Below, one piece after another: positions 44,990 to 57,084 of a DNA stretch of 64,000 nt. The stretch spans positions 67,019,152-67,083,151 of the forward strand of contig CM036756.1 in assembly GCA_020796225.1 (NCBI GenBank), read 5' to 3'. A program made the translations under genes and the position numbers. The DNA comes from Arion vulgaris. Lineage: Eukaryota > Mollusca > Gastropoda > Stylommatophora > Arionidae. The notes under the pieces were generated by a model. It was not told where the DNA came from, ran no database searches, and saw nothing but the letters and a program-made list of their open reading frames with translations. Position 1 is the stretch's first letter. Each line of letters starts with the position of its first letter.

Positions 44990-47900
44990 TGCAAAGTGTT
45001 AATTGATGAAACTTAATGTGAAAATTTGGCCAATTTTCTCTTGTTAGAAGAACTGACTGTTTTATCATTATGCATTTTTCTGTAATTGTTTAATAATACA
45101 TTAGACAGTGGGGATAATGCTTTTGAAATAATGCTTGCCTTTGGACATCCATTAGCACACATACCACTAAATTCATCAACACAATGTTTCACAATACTAC
45201 ATGTAACAATATGGATAAGGAGCTTCTTATGCTGTTTACAAGCCAGAAATTTTGCTTCTAATTCTGGTGATATGAGCCTCTGCATAGCAGCATATGACAC
45301 AAATGTCAACAGTGTAATCAGTTTAGATGGGTATTTTAGCCCTCCTCTATCCAGTAATTGAATGTAGTCAGTTGCAATCTCTGGCTGAACATCAACTGTC
45401 AGTGTTTTCTCCATTTGTAGCAAGGCCTTACATGAAATGCACTGAGTTTTCCTACTGATCTTACTGGAGACATATCCAGCAATATATACTAATGATTCCT
45501 CTGTACCTTCTACACAAAGCAACTCACAATCATTAGGATCAATGTGGAAAAACACTTTGTCTACATCAGACTGGATACCATCTTCAAAAACACTATCACA
45601 TTCATCACCCTCTTGACTCATAGCTTCAGCAAAGTTCAATTGAAAAATGACCATAGACAGATGATGTGAGACACAATAGGGAGTAAATCTTCAATTTCTT
45701 TTCTGTTTCCAATATTTGTTTCACTGATACTAGATAATTAGAACCAGACAATTGACGATATTCACCAAAGTGGGCTTCTAAGTTATCAGTTTGTAATTTT
45801 CCCAAAAGTATGAATTCTACATTGAAAGTAGAAAAGGAATACTCAGCCAGTTCAATCATAACAGTTACAGAATGCAGTAAAGCAGAATATGTCTCTCTGG
45901 TTAGTTTCCCAATGGAAGTAGGCAACTTGCCCCATTCAGTCAACCACACAACAAAATTTTTCAAATAAAGAAACAATTCGCTGTTAATTGAAGTTAGTGG
46001 ATTAGCAAAATTATTACGGCTATTCCTTCCTGCAAATTTACTCTTAACATTCATAATGTGCCACCATCTCCAAATGACCTCAATGAAATCTGCTGTTTCT
46101 TGACTTCCTAGGAACCTCAAAGCTGCAATATTGTACTCACTGAAAATTGCAAGAGCTAGTGAAACTTTCTGCCTCTCTATACTTGAGGGCAAAGGGCTAC
46201 TAGTTAAAGTTAGTGCAACTTCACAATACTCAGACGCTCATTTTGATACAGTTTTTTCAAATGTGAAAAGAAGCACTTGCTACTTGGCTAGAATTAGTAC
46301 AATTTGAGATTGATGTTTTATTCAGAAGTAACTCGGTTGTGGCGGGATATGATAATGTCTGCTCTGCATCTTTCTGGTTCAGCCAATTTCTCCACAGACA
46401 TTTCAACAGATGCACTGAGTCATACAATAAAAATATTTTTACCAGCAATTCCAGGATTTTCTATATATGTACTGTTGTTTTTAGAAGGTTATTATAAACT
46501 TTACGGTAAACTGAGTTGTTGTCTGCAAGTACTGCCAGAACTGTGAAACCGCACTTTTGTACACTGTTGATGATCTGAAGCAATTTTGTGTCAAGATCCT
46601 CTGATGTCATCCTGTACATAGGCGACAGCTCGACAACTTCTCGATAACTTCCAAACACTGAGGAAATCAGAAAAGCCTGTACTGTTGTTGCTGATTGCAT
46701 AGAGTTTTCAGCCCTACCAAGTAACCTACCACCTGAGTATGTTACAGCTGATTTGATATGAATTTCATCCATTTGTACTGCCACAATCTTTTCCAACTCA
46801 GAAAGTCTGCACTCTTTAAATTTCATGTATGTAGAAATGCTGCCATCATCATTAGACAATGAATAAGGAGAAGTTAAATTTTTTAATGTAGATGGATGTG
46901 GGAGACATAATAAGAGATTTTCTGATAAATCTATAGCATGCAGGAGATTTCAAGAAAACCATATAGGAAAAGCATAATGTACAACTACTGTAGCGTCTTC
47001 TGTATTTGTCCTTATTGACAAGTTGTACCTGCTCTAAGATAAATGTTAGTTGTTTTCATGTATGTGTGTATTAGTATCTTCTGATGATAATATTAATTCT
47101 CTAACAATTTCTAAATTACTATATGCTTCTTCTAATAAATCACTAATACTCTTTATGTTTGGAGAAGTAGCAGGATCAGTATCTTTGTAGTGGATCAGTA
47201 AATTTTCCAGCTGTGACCACCTCTCAAGTTTACTGTTAATTAAAATCCAATCAAGATATTTACCAGACACTTGTTTATTTTCTACATAAACTTGTACACT
47301 CATGTCTGGTAAAACATTTACACTTACAGAAATGGATGGTGCACTGTTTGCTTTCACATTCATAGTATACAAAACAAGACAAGTAAATATATCCTCTGTG
47401 ACTGTATGCATTCTCAGTTTTTATCTAACAAGTCTTTTAACTTTACTGTTATCTCACACTGTAAAGTTGGAAAATCTTGTATAATATCTGCAGACAACCA
47501 CTCAGCTGTTCTATTGTCATGTTTGCTGACGATTTCTGCTACTCTTATTTCTGGATCTTTACGAGATTGTGGTTGTTGACTCGATAAATAAGATGGCAAT
47601 TCAGGAAAAAGAGATGGATAAGCAGTTTTTTTTAAAACCAGGATGCTTCCGAGGAAGTTCATGTTTAATTCCACATTTATCTATAAATGTATCAGACAAT
47701 ATAATGTCACATGGATGAAAATGTTTACGACACACAACGCTTGATTTAGCTGGTGACCAGTCTTTTCGTAGAATGCATTTCTTCCATCTGTCTCTCCTAT
47801 CAGAATTTGATGGGAATTTAAAAACACTCACATATTCTTTAGTCGAGTCGTAGTTCGATTTACATCCAGGAATACAGCACTTTTTGCCCATTTTAAGATG
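44990..47900 (-). mobile_element. P-element/THAP9-like transposon, broken
   Basis: Minus-strand fragments in order form one transposase. A THAP domain (47601-47891) comes first. Next is a region with IVSKHDNRTAEWLSADIIQD, then VNVLPDMSVQVYVENKQVSG (47046-47411). The RNase-H-like catalytic region (46461-46859) has VAVQMDEIHIKSAVTYSGG and FTVLAVLADNNSVYRKVYN. A C-terminal region (45626-46192) has LQTDNLEAHFGEYRQLSGSN, and the end (45013-45654) has YIAGYVSSKISRKTQCISC. At least four frame changes separate them, one in an A8 run at 47626-47633. No terminal inverted repeats or 8-bp target duplication could be identified by eye. Confidence 0.85.
47601..47891 (-). pseudogene. THAP zinc-binding domain of the P-like transposase
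   Basis: The 96-codon frame starts MGKKCCIPGCKSNYDSTKEY and contains the C2CH ligands (CxxxxC near the start, then VVCRKHF), the invariant Trp (DRWKKCI) and the closing Pro before PRKHPGF, so the domain itself is complete. It runs out of frame just after, in a homopolymer. Standing alone it could encode a small DNA-binding protein, but the downstream transposase fragments argue that it is only the head of a dead element. Confidence 0.8.
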
Positions 47901-48194
47901 AAAACAATATGCACAAATTTAATTTAACACTCTGCAATATCAGTAATCCAAATATTTGTTGTAGATAAATATACAAGGACTCAAAATCCAGTAAAATAAC
48001 AAGACACGCTGACGTTCTATCGTTTACCGACACACACAAAATGTCAGACCACTTTACGGAAGAGAGAAATCCAGGTGTCGGGCCCAGTAGTTTATAGTTG
48101 GCTCTGCCTGTACTATCAGTCATAAAATAAGCAATGCAGAGAAATACGTCATCATCATCTAGCTTTTCCCTGTCGGAACTTCATTCACTGGACA

Positions 48195-48560
48195 GCAGCA
48201 AATGGGAATTACAAATTCTAAGTTTCGTACTAAGATTTCAACACTTTCGATATCTTATCTTGGGATAGCATTTGATAGCAGATTAGCTAACAAACATCAC
48301 GTTGAGCAAACGATACAGCGATGCAAGCACGGTCTTGCAGCTCTCAAAGTTATGTTATACACCTCGAGAGCGACTATTTGTTATCCTGTTCCAACAAATG
48401 GTATCTCAAGTTTACGGGCAGTGTTGGATATCGCTATAAGAATGTGAGCTCATGGAATGTTTTCAAAATAAACATGTGCATATTCCTCGGCCAATACTCC
48501 CATTGTGAACATAATATATTTGCTTGGCTTCCTGTCCCTACGTTACCATCATACTAGGTT
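48195..48560 (+). mobile_element. RNase-H-type LINE, reverse transcriptase C-terminal fragment
   Basis: The frame ISYLGIAFDSRLANKHHVEQ then TIQRCKHGLAALKVM matches RYLGITFDCSLSFKHHIEQ in the LINE at 53945-55400. A later part (NIIYLLGFLSLRYHHTR) matches the same element further on. It breaks at about 48557 into a different LINE. Confidence 0.75.
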
Positions 48561-49240
48561 GTCGGCAAACATAGACCCTGAGGTCAACAGTAGGATACCC
48601 AAAGCAAGTGCTACGTTTGGAAGGCTGCATGTTACCGCGTGGAAGCGTAGTCACAAAGCTGAAAGTTTACCGGACCATAGTGCTAACCACGCTGCTGTAC
48701 GCAAGCGAGACATGGACAGTGTATAGCAGACATGCAAGAAAACTAAACCATTTCCACACAAGCTGTCTACGCAGACTACTAAAAATAAACTGGCAAGACA
48801 ACATTCCAGATACCGAAGTCCTCATTATAACAAAGATCACAAACGCCAACACACTGTTACAGAAGGCCCAAGTGAGATGGGCCGGTCACGTTGCTTGGAT
48901 GCCCGATAAATGCATCCCAAAGCATTTGATGTATGCCGAGGTTGAAAGGGACATACGTTCAGCTGATGGACAGAAAAAACGCGTTAAAGACACTTAGAGT
49001 GTTTCTGAAATGCTTTGATAAAGAGACCACGTGCTGGGTCTCCCAGGCGCAAGTTCACCAAATGTTGCACTGTAACAACACAAGAGGAGCTCGCATAACT
49101 GAGAATCGTCGTGCCGTTGAGGCACCGAGAAAGCGAATTGCGCGAAAAGACAGAACACACACACATGTCTAACCTTGATCATGTATGCCCCACTTGTGGT
49201 AGAGCATTGTGCTCTAGGATTGGACTCTACAATCGGTGAA
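48560..49240 (+). mobile_element. LINE C-terminal region with terminal zinc knuckle
   Basis: Reads [92 protein letters not shown] and finally HVCPTCGRALCSRIGLYNR. This order (tail after reverse transcriptase, then a C2H2-like CPTCGR knuckle) is common in animal LINEs. Two frame changes and a stop. It joins a different LINE at 48557 without spacer. Confidence 0.8.
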
Positions 49241-49289
49241 GTGCTGTTGAGAATCCGCAAAGAAGGGTGTTGTTGGCAATGAGAGAACA

Positions 49290-49620
49290 GACAGACCGGC
49301 TGGCTCTGCCACCATATCAGACGGCCAGTCAATGGATAGAGCTGATATTTTGAACGCCCTCATAGAGTGTGGCCGCAAAGAAGATTTTCATTTAAACCAA
49401 TCCACGTCAACTACTAGATTGCAGGAGCTGGGTTTGAAGATTGGAGTAGCAAGAAAAGAACAGCATAACAGGTATATGAGTAGGCTCATCAATCAAAATC
49501 GAACTGGTACAGTCAGTCACTGGACGCTGTTGGAAATATTGCGAAGGAGGTCGGAGCACCTATGGACATGTCCGGAGTGCAATGATGATATTCCAAACTG
49601 AAACTCTAGTAACCTCCTCA
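49290..49620 (+). mobile_element. RNase-H-type LINE C-terminal fragment
   Basis: An 89-codon frame from 49332 reads DILNALIECGRKEDFHLNQ, TTRLQELGLKIGVARKEQH and LLEILRRRSEHLWTCPECND. The last words are the end of the element at 53945-55400. The sequence to about 50130 contains further decayed pieces and nothing clearly coding. Confidence 0.7.
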
Positions 49621-50139
49621 CACACCAGAGAGGTGCAGTAGCACACGTCTGAGGCTGTTGTCATCTTCGCTTGCAATGGACGCCTATTATTATTACAGTC
49701 ATAGTATCGCCAAGACAAAGCCTGTCCATGGGATTATTCGAATTTGCCTGTAAAACCACATCTCCGTGTCTTCCATAGATTTTGCTATATGTTTCAGAGA
49801 CACCCACTACAGAATAATACTAAGGGCTTGAGTATAAAGCATAACATGTTGTGGATGGTCCAAGCTGATTCAGTCAGTAATCATTGAATAAGAACCGACC
49901 CTTAGGTGCTCAATCTCCCTCAGCAGGCGGCACTGGGTACTTAAGTTGATTGTTTATGCAGCACATTGGTTACACATGTCTAAACCGTTCTCCCTTGAAC
50001 ACCACTCTACTCGTCATACACTTGATTCCAAACTCCCCTTCATTCTTACCACAGCTGATTCATATATAAACTGTGGTGGTTTCTTACCAATTCTTTCTGT
50101 CTGTCTGTGCCATCTAGGATATATTTTTGTGTGTACTAA

Positions 50140-50690
50140 ATAGCAGCAAACTAGAAGGTAAAACCCTCCGAGATACAACCGCTTTCACATACCTTGGAAG
50201 TGTTATTAGCAATGAAGGAGGCGCTGGATCTGACATTAAAAACAGACTGAGTAAGGCACAAGTGCATTCATGACCCTTCAGACCGCCTGGGAAATCTGCC
50301 CAATACAGCATCAGAACCAAGACTAGTATCTATAACAGCTGTGTGCTGTCAACATTGCTTTACGGATCGGAATGCTGGAGAATGACAGAACAGGATATGT
50401 CAAGACTCTCCGCCTTTCATACAACTTGTCTGCGAAAAATCTTACGCGTGTACTGGCCGACTACTATCTCGAATCAAGAATTGCTTGCACGATGCCAACA
50501 AGAGAATATGGGCACTATCATCCGAAGACGACGCTGGGGATGGATTGGACATGTGATGCGCATGGAGACTGGCTCCGACACGAAAACTGCACTGAGATGG
50601 ACTCCAGAGGGTAGGCGAAGCGTGGAAGACCCAAGACGACCTGGAGGAGACGATAGAGCAAGAGCTGAAGGTATAGTTTATTATAGCTGG
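50140..50690 (+). mobile_element. LINE C-terminal region fragment
   Basis: Reads TAFTYLGSVISNEGGAGSDI, then KTSIYNSCVLSTLLYGSECW, RLSAFHTTCLRKILRVYWP, RRRRWGWIGHVMRMETGSDT and ALRWTPEGRRSVEDPRRPG. It is homologous to the nested LINE tail but a distinct family. One frame change near 50270. Confidence 0.8.
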
Positions 50691-50989
50691 ACACATTCAA
50701 AGGCCATGAACCCCTCACGAATAATGATTCAACTCCTTATTTTCCAAGCTGCCTTAAACTGTAGGGTTTTTAACAGGTCTATGAAGAGATAGAGAGACAA
50801 ATAGCAGCAGTACTCATGTGCAGTGTGTGTCTTTTGTCTTCAAGTACTCACATATAGCATTTTACTTGGGTCAGAGCATGTTTTGACCTTATCGAACAAA
50901 TTATTTGCATCACTTTATCTAACAAAATTTAATTTTCACGATGAGAATATCTCCCACATGTCCGGGTAATTAACAATGTTTAATATTGT

Positions 50990-51340
50990 GGCAAAACTTT
51001 CCCAAACATTTTTATTGCATCTGCTGCTCAGAACTACCAAAGTTGTTACACAATTTCATAGATTAGACGACCCACGATCTCATAGACTAACTTAATTACC
51101 AACAACTTCATAATTAAAGCTGTTTTCAAACAACTTGGACAAATCTACCAAAGTTTTCACACAATTTCACAAACACATAAAATATTTCATACAGTTTAAT
51201 ACAAAAATACACACATTTTTTTCACACAATTCACAGACACAAGTTTTCACACAGTATAAGAAACAAAATCTATCAATCTCTTCACACACATTGACACATC
51301 ACACACATTGACACATTTCCACAATCTAAACTCTAACAGT
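50990..51340. repeat. Degenerate tandem repeat
   Basis: Irregular units of about 30-50 bp built around ACCAAAGTTTTCACACAATTTCA and CACACATTGACACAT. Flanking DNA (50690-50990 and 51340-51890) shows nothing recognisable. Confidence 0.55.
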
Positions 51341-51889
51341 TTCCTATATACACCTCCAGTGCAAGTTCACAGTATTACCTTACTAATTTATTCAAGAACT
51401 GCATACAACATTCAAATTTAATCAAGAAAGGTAAGCTTCAGAGCCAATATGAATAAATTTATGTCCATTAGCAGGGGTAAGAATGATGTGATTCTTGGGC
51501 TGCATCCAACATGCAATGAAAATTGTTGTTTTAACAGGTATTTGAGACCATGACAAATTTACTAATTACACAAGTTTATAAAAATAAAGCAGTAAAATGG
51601 TTTGAAATATTTAATTGATAATTAATAATAAATTTTTCTTTTTATAAATTCATACTTTTTGTGTTTAAAAAAATGTGTCCCTTCAGCTATCTCTAAAGCT
51701 CAGGTTTTTCAACATACATACGTAATTCTGGCTTGTGTTATCATTTTTATGTCTTTTCATAACTTCCATATTACCGTAATATGTTCCAATTTCTCTTTTC
51801 ACTGAGTCTATTAGTCTGCCTCAGTTTCTCTTTCCCTGTGAATTCCAGAGAAAGACCTGCCTTGCTATGATATCAACAGATCTTGTTAA

Positions 51890-52240
51890 TATATGACCTA
51901 TTCTCTCTCTCATGATCACTGCCTAGACCGATGCACCAGACCTCCCTATAAATTCTATTCATGTGGAAATCTGGTTCATGCAGCCTTAGTATTGGTGTGT
52001 TTTACGTCACATCTTCACAGCACCATTTGGAGCTCTGGTGCTTATCCTTTGGCGATGTGTCCTGTTTCAGCCAGAGTTTACTCGGTTCGCTCTCTGTTCT
52101 GTAGCCATCTAGTGTTTTTTACGGTGTGGGGTAGCTAGCCCCATGCCCAACTCCTTAGTCGCCTCTTATGACATGCATGGCAGGTAACAGTGGCTCTATT
52201 CCTTACACCCCAATTTGGGCCCCGGTAACCACTCGGCGGT
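51890..52240 (+). repeat. Interspersed repeat X, uninterrupted copy
   Basis: A 350-bp copy running from GATCACTGCCTAGACCGATG through TTTTACGTCACATCTTCACAG, TTTACGGTGTGGGGTAGC and TCTTATGACATGCATGGCAG to CCGGTAACCACTCGG. It is the best reference for the split copy at 27960-28795. Confidence 0.75.
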
Positions 52241-52299
52241 ATGACCTATTCAATATCACTGAGAGCTGCAATAGTGTAGTAGTTAGTCACTCGCTTCTT

Positions 52300-52500
52300 A
52301 GACTCGCTCTGGGTTAAATTTTAGGTGCAAGAAATATTTTCTGAATGTAATGGCTCTCAGGTCAACCCACCCTCAATTGAGTACCAGAAAAGTCCTGGGA
52401 AGTAAGGACAGCCAGCGTGATGTTTACATCATCCATCATGTGCCGATGGTCAATGAAAAATACTGGCCTAACACTATTCCCCAATATGACAATTTTTAAA
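52300..52500 (+). repeat. SINE-like repeat fragment
   Basis: Contains GGCTCTCAGGTCAACCCACC, ATCATCCATCATGTGCCGATG and GTCAATGAAAAATACTGGCC. This is the body of the tRNA-derived SINE found complete and inverted at 58920-59190. The head is degraded. Confidence 0.6.
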
Positions 52501-52913
52501 ACAATTCAATATCACTGGTTATTGGTTACTAAACTGACATCACAGCACTCCGGACAGACCCATATGTGCTGTCTCACCCAACAGATGTCAAAAAGTATGC
52601 ATACTGATGAATCCTTTGGCATATCACCAGTGTATGTTTGGGTCCTTTCCATAATATCCTAATTAGTAACCTTGTTATTTCATTCATTCTACTCCTGTTA
52701 GCACCCATTCATGAAAGTCTATCATTTTGGGAGTAGCTGTTGTTGAATGTGACACAGTATAAAAACAGTTTTATATGACAAAGTATCATATTGTCAGGAA
52801 AGAAAACATATACTATTTGGCTTCTGATGACAGCTAGTCATATCATGTGATAATTTCTATAACAAATATCCATGCACCCTTCTTCTCCTTCTTTTGTTCG
52901 CTTTAAATATTGT

Positions 52914-53246
52914 CTATATATATATATTCAATGTTGTCTCTTGTATAAACTTCACTGTCTTTTGTATCTCACACAGAGGTCTGTGTAGTTTTTTGTCGAG
53001 TGTTGTTTCGTTAGGCCAGTGAGTTTGTCTCAGTGTATCGTATTCGGAGCAGTCTTGAAGTATGTGCTCTGCAGTCTGGTTTGCCTGTCCACATGTACAT
53101 ATGGCTGAATTGCCAATCTTGAATTTTGTATACATGTGGCTGCAGAGTCGATTGTGTCCTGTTCTAAGGCGCAGAATGACAACTTGTTCCAATCTGCTCA
53201 TATAATAGTAATCGTCTTGTGTTGGTAATTGTGGCTTTCTGTCCAT
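52914..53246 (-). mobile_element. LINE C-terminal fragment (CCHC-type tail)
   Basis: A 110-codon minus-strand frame reads SRLEQVVILRLRTGHNRLCS, HMYTKFKIGNSAICTCGQAN, then TAEHILQDCSEYDTLRQTHW. The R-T-G-H-N-R-L and C-x-C...H...C pattern is the zinc-knuckle tail of many RNase-H-type LINEs. The frame is open but lacks everything upstream. Confidence 0.75.
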
Positions 53247-53269
53247 GCACTCTATTCTGGACAGAGAAT

Positions 53270-53565
53270 AGAAAAAAACAAAGGCATCCTACAAGACCTG
53301 CATATCGAGTCACACTGGCTTATAAATAGCATTATGTCCCGGCAGATGAAATATTTTGGCCACGTTAAAACTCATAGTGCTTTGGAGAGACAGTAATGGA
53401 AGGCATGATTTCTTGAGTACGAAGCAGGAGAACAACCATGATGAAGGTGGCAGCAGAATATCAAATAAACATTAAACATGATGCTGGAGGAGGCGGGAGA
53501 ACTTGTTAGTGACAGAGAGTTTTTCAAGCAGGCTGTGATTAAAGCAATGTTCTGCTAGAGACATG
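53270..53565 (+). mobile_element. LINE C-terminal relic
   Basis: Frames read SIMSRQMKYFGHVKTHSALE and ELVSDREFFKQAVIKAMF, recognisable as the FGH(V/I)-type tail of an RTE-like LINE. Several stops. It ends just beyond the last METAP1D exon. Confidence 0.6.
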
Positions 53566-53580
53566 CTACTACTTGATGCA

Positions 53581-53723
53581 CTATATAGTTAAAATTTCAC
53601 ATCCTTCATCTGTAACTAATATGGTATGTTCAAATTGTGCAGATTTACTGCCATCAACTGTGACCACAGTCCAGTCATCATCCAGAATTTTAATTTCAGG
53701 TGAACCATCACAAAGTATGGGCT
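53581..53723 (-). CDS. METAP1D: Methionine aminopeptidase, last exon
   Basis: The acceptor CTTTTTATATTTTCAG gives first base 53723. Its AG completes the Glu codon begun in the previous exon: [18 protein letters not shown]. It continues [19 protein letters not shown] and ends EGCEILTI with TAG at 53581-53583. It supplies two metal ligands of the pita-bread active site: the split Glu (TFTI-E-P) and the Glu of QFEHT. Length and ending match the C-terminus of mitochondrial METAP1D. Confidence 0.93.
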
Positions 53724-53944
53724 CTGAAAATATAAAAAGTTAAACCATAAGATATATTATAGGGGTGTAAAGTGGGAACGATGTCACAGTACAGGACCAA
53801 AGTGTTTGTAAGTGAGATTGTAAGTGAGATAGTTATCTGTGATATACAATAAGTGATGATATGATGTCCTGTCAATATATAGGACTGGGACAGATAGACG
53901 AGAGATGGTTGACGACATTCAGAAAACATTGGATACCATCTCGG

Positions 53945-55400
53945 GTGGTGTAGAGAGTCTCGCTCTCAGGTCAATCCTGAAAAGGCATGTATGTTGTGGT
54001 GCTCGTTGAATAATAATATAGTCAAGGCTGACCTACCCGTGTAATCTTTGATGAACATACCATCGAGCGCAGAGACAGGTTACGATATCTTGGAATAACC
54101 TTTGATTGTAGTCTATCTTTCAAACACCATATTGAACAGACGATACAAAGGTGCAAGCGTGGTCTTGCGGTTCTCAAAGTTATGGTGGCCGCACACCTTG
54201 AGCAGAGACTACTTGCCCTTTTGTTCGATCGACTGGTTATGTCAGTGGTAGATTACGGACTCGGAATTCTTACGATATCAAGATCACAATGTGAACGACT
54301 GAACGGGTTCAGAATGAAGGTATGCGTATAGTCCTGGGCTGCACTAGAGATACCCCCATTGTGAAGATGAGATATATGCTTGGCCTTCTGTCACTACGCT
54401 CCCGTCATGCAACCGCCCAAACCAAGGCATATATGAGACATACTGCGGATAAGAGACATCCACTACACAAGAACACTAATGGTGTTTAGGCACAGAAACA
54501 TATGTCAAGCGTGGCATATCGTGGATGGCCCAGGCTGAGAGAACAATTGGCCAGGTGACTACGGTTGCGACCCTACCAAAAGGGGAAGAATGGATCTCAA
54601 CAGATGGTAGCATGACCAACTATCTCAACGTTATCATTACTCTTGGAAGAGAATGTAGAGATTGGGGCAACATGAAGGCTGATCTCGCAGTTAAGCAGCT
54701 GATAGAAGATAATGCAAGGGATGATGATGTTGTTGTATATACCGATGGGTCGGTTCATCGTGGTGAGAAGTCTGGCTGGGGTTTCTTGGCTAATACACAT
54801 GGTAGGGTTGTTGCAGAGCGAAGTGGGGCATACAGGACAACTACTTCTAGTATGAGGATGGAGGTTGAGGCCGTTACTGCTGCCCTCCATTGGATCTCTG
54901 GGACTTTATTTACTGGGGCAATTGTTGTATCTGACTCTCAGTCGATGCTTCACAAGATCCAGAAGGGCAGGTTTCGTATGAGTGGATGTCGTCTATAGAA
55001 GTTTCTAACCTAAAGCGGCTTACGTGGATATACTGTCCTGGGCATGCGGGTGTTTATGGTAATGAAGGGGAGCGGACAGGCTTATATCAACAGCATCGAT
55101 TGTTGGGGAGTTGAAGATGGATAAGGGGATATTCTTCGGTCTCTTCGTGACTGTCTGTTGGATGAGGACACTAAAATCAATGTTGAATTGATCAAGCGAT
55201 TTAGGCAGTTTGGAGTTACCCGTTGTTCAAGTCGAACTGGATGCCTGAGAGGCAGAGTGAGAGGTGTGTTTAATCAGCGAGCCACAGGAACCATAAGTAT
55301 GCATACTCTTCGATATCTGTTGGGGGAGACTGAGCACCTATGGGTCTGACCGGAGTGCAATGATGTCAGTTTAGTAACCAATAACCAGTCAAGCACAGTG
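53945..55400 (+). mobile_element. RNase-H-type LINE, 3' half, in a METAP1D intron
   Basis: After the end of the reverse transcriptase region (DRLRYLGITFDCSLSFKHH, LLALLFDRLVMSVVDYGLG) comes an RNase H domain in the frame at 54525-54998: DDVVVYTDGSVHRGEKSGWG (catalytic Asp), RMEVEAVTAALHW (catalytic Glu) and AIVVSDSQSMLHKI (catalytic Asp). The tail reads NVELIKRFRQFGVTRCSSRT and ETEHLWV, then PECND after a stop. Frame changes and a stop at about 54998 break it. RNase H places it near the I/Nimb/R1-like LINEs. It lies antisense to the METAP1D transcript. Confidence 0.85.
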
Positions 55401-55489
55401 TTGTAAAATTTTGTCACAAACATGCAGGCTGACATAAAAGTATATTTTATCATTTATTTTTTAAATGTATCCTTCATTTCAACAATACC

Positions 55490-55655
55490 ACACTGAAACA
55501 AATCCATCAATTCAAATATCTGAGAACGTTCATAAAATCAGATGCAAGTTGTAGAACAGATATATGGAGTAGAATAGCTAAAGAGAAAACAGCTTTTATG
55601 AAAATAAAAAACATACTGTGCATGAATTCACTACCAATGACACTTGAAAAGAATA
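55490..55655 (+). mobile_element. LINE fragment interrupted by the next element
   Basis: Reads IHQFKYLRTFIKSDASCRTD, then IWSRIAKEKTAFMKIKNIL and SLPMTLEK, the post-polymerase segment of an RTE-like LINE. It is cut at 55663 by the minus-strand LINE below; no continuation could be recognised beyond 56557. Confidence 0.65.
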
Positions 55656-55663
55656 CTCCAGCT

Positions 55664-56549
55664 CATCATCATCAGGTGCCGTCTCCACATCGAAGGTTGG
55701 CTGCAATGAATCTCCAGCATCCTCTGTCTTTCGCCTTGGTGTTGCACACTGCCAGACTGTAACCTGTCCATTTCTTAAAGTTTCCTCCCACTTATCTCTC
55801 GGTCTTCCTCTTGCTCTTCCTCCCTCAACTTTCCCTCTAGTAAATGTTTTATCATGGTGTCATGCCTTTTTATGTGCCCAAAATACTTTACTTGTCTGAA
55901 TTTTATTTCTCTTAATAATTGTTTCTTCATGCCTAGTTTTCCTAAAACTTGTTTATTTGTCTGTTTTTCTGTCCATGAAACTCTGCTTATTCTTCTATAT
56001 ATCCACATCTCAAATGCATCAATTCTGTCTTCTAACTGCTTGTTCATTGTCCATGTTTCCGAGCCATACATTAATATAGGATATATATAGCATTTGATCA
56101 TTCTAATTTTTAGCCTGTTTGTGATTTCTTTGGATGTCAGTAACTTTCTCATACTATTGAAATTATCTTTGGCCATTCCTATTCTCTTTTTAATTTCAGT
56201 TATACATCTGCCATTATCTGTTATCATCTGACCGAGATAGGAGTAGCTTTTACTTGATGTAGTAATTCTCCATGTATTTTTATATTCATTTTAGGTTTTT
56301 CCATTTCCTTGTTGATTACCATAGTTTTTGTTTTCTGTATGTTAATGTCTAATCCATATTCCTTGCTAGTTCTGTCCAATTGGTCCACTAATTCTTGTAG
56401 ATCTTGTTCATTTTCTGCTACCAATACTGTGTCATCTGCATATCTTAAGTTATTTATTATTTTTCCATTGATCTTGAGTCCTGGCATTCCCTCTAGTTGT
56501 TTGAAGATTTTCTCTGTGTAGATGTTAAATAGGCTTGGTGACAGTATAT
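55664..56549 (-). mobile_element. RTE-like LINE, 5'-truncated, in a METAP1D intron
   Basis: Minus-strand frames read GDILSPSLFNIYTEKIFKQL, NNLRYADDTVLVAENEQDL (the Y-A-D-D catalytic box), then MYGSETWTMNKQLEDRIDAF and EIKFRQVKYFGHIKRHDTMI, ending with GACGGCACCTGATGATGATG. It starts in the middle of the reverse transcriptase. CTCCAGCT flanks both sides (55656-55663 and 56550-56557), a likely 8-bp target duplication with possible microhomology. One frame change near 56224. Confidence 0.85.
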
Positions 56550-56844
56550 CTCCAGCTAAGCTACAGAAAATCAGAGCTGACAAAGACCCTACTTCACTTC
56601 CAAGTAGTGGTCCTGGTAAGAAGCTGCATCACTGCAGTTTTACTACGTCAGTAGAAATAAAAAATTTATATTCAAGAAAATGGTGTCATCGAAAAAAAGA
56701 AAGGCAAACCCAGATCCACAAAAGGTCATGCTGAAACCAGATGTTAACCTGAAAGGTGTAAATATTATAACCTTAATGTAAATTGTGACACAAAGTAACA
56801 AATGTTTGCTCTAGGGAGAGCAAAGAAGAAGCAGATTGTTTTAC

Positions 56845-56898
56845 CTATTGTGAATGTCATGCCTGATACCATATGTTGATTGCCTACAGAGTCACTGG
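56845..56898 (-). CDS. METAP1D: Methionine aminopeptidase, exon coding for the TFTIE segment
   Basis: A 54-bp exon between acceptor TTTATTTTTGCAG (first base 56898) and donor ACAATAG|GTAAAA. It reads P-SDSVGNQHMVSGMTFTI plus the first base of the Glu codon. This is the loop before the active-site strand. It is short, but its phases (2 in, 1 out) match both neighbours. Vertebrate homologues read NDSDLPMEEGMAFTIEP here, so the loop differs while the core is kept. Confidence 0.9.
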
Positions 56899-57084
56899 CT
56901 GCAAAAATAAAAACACAGATTTAAAGATAAAATAATTATTTACAATAGCTAAACATCATCATATTTGTTATCTTAGCAAAATTAAGTTTATTTATTAACG
57001 ACTGACTGGACTACAATTTGGCTGGTAGACATAATACTAAGTTAGTTTATAGTATACCATCCCAATGATGTACCCACCACGTAG

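Noticed and set aside
45013..47891. Domesticated THAP-domain host gene
   Set aside because: At least four frame changes run through the transposase region; without transcript data a dead transposon is the simpler reading.
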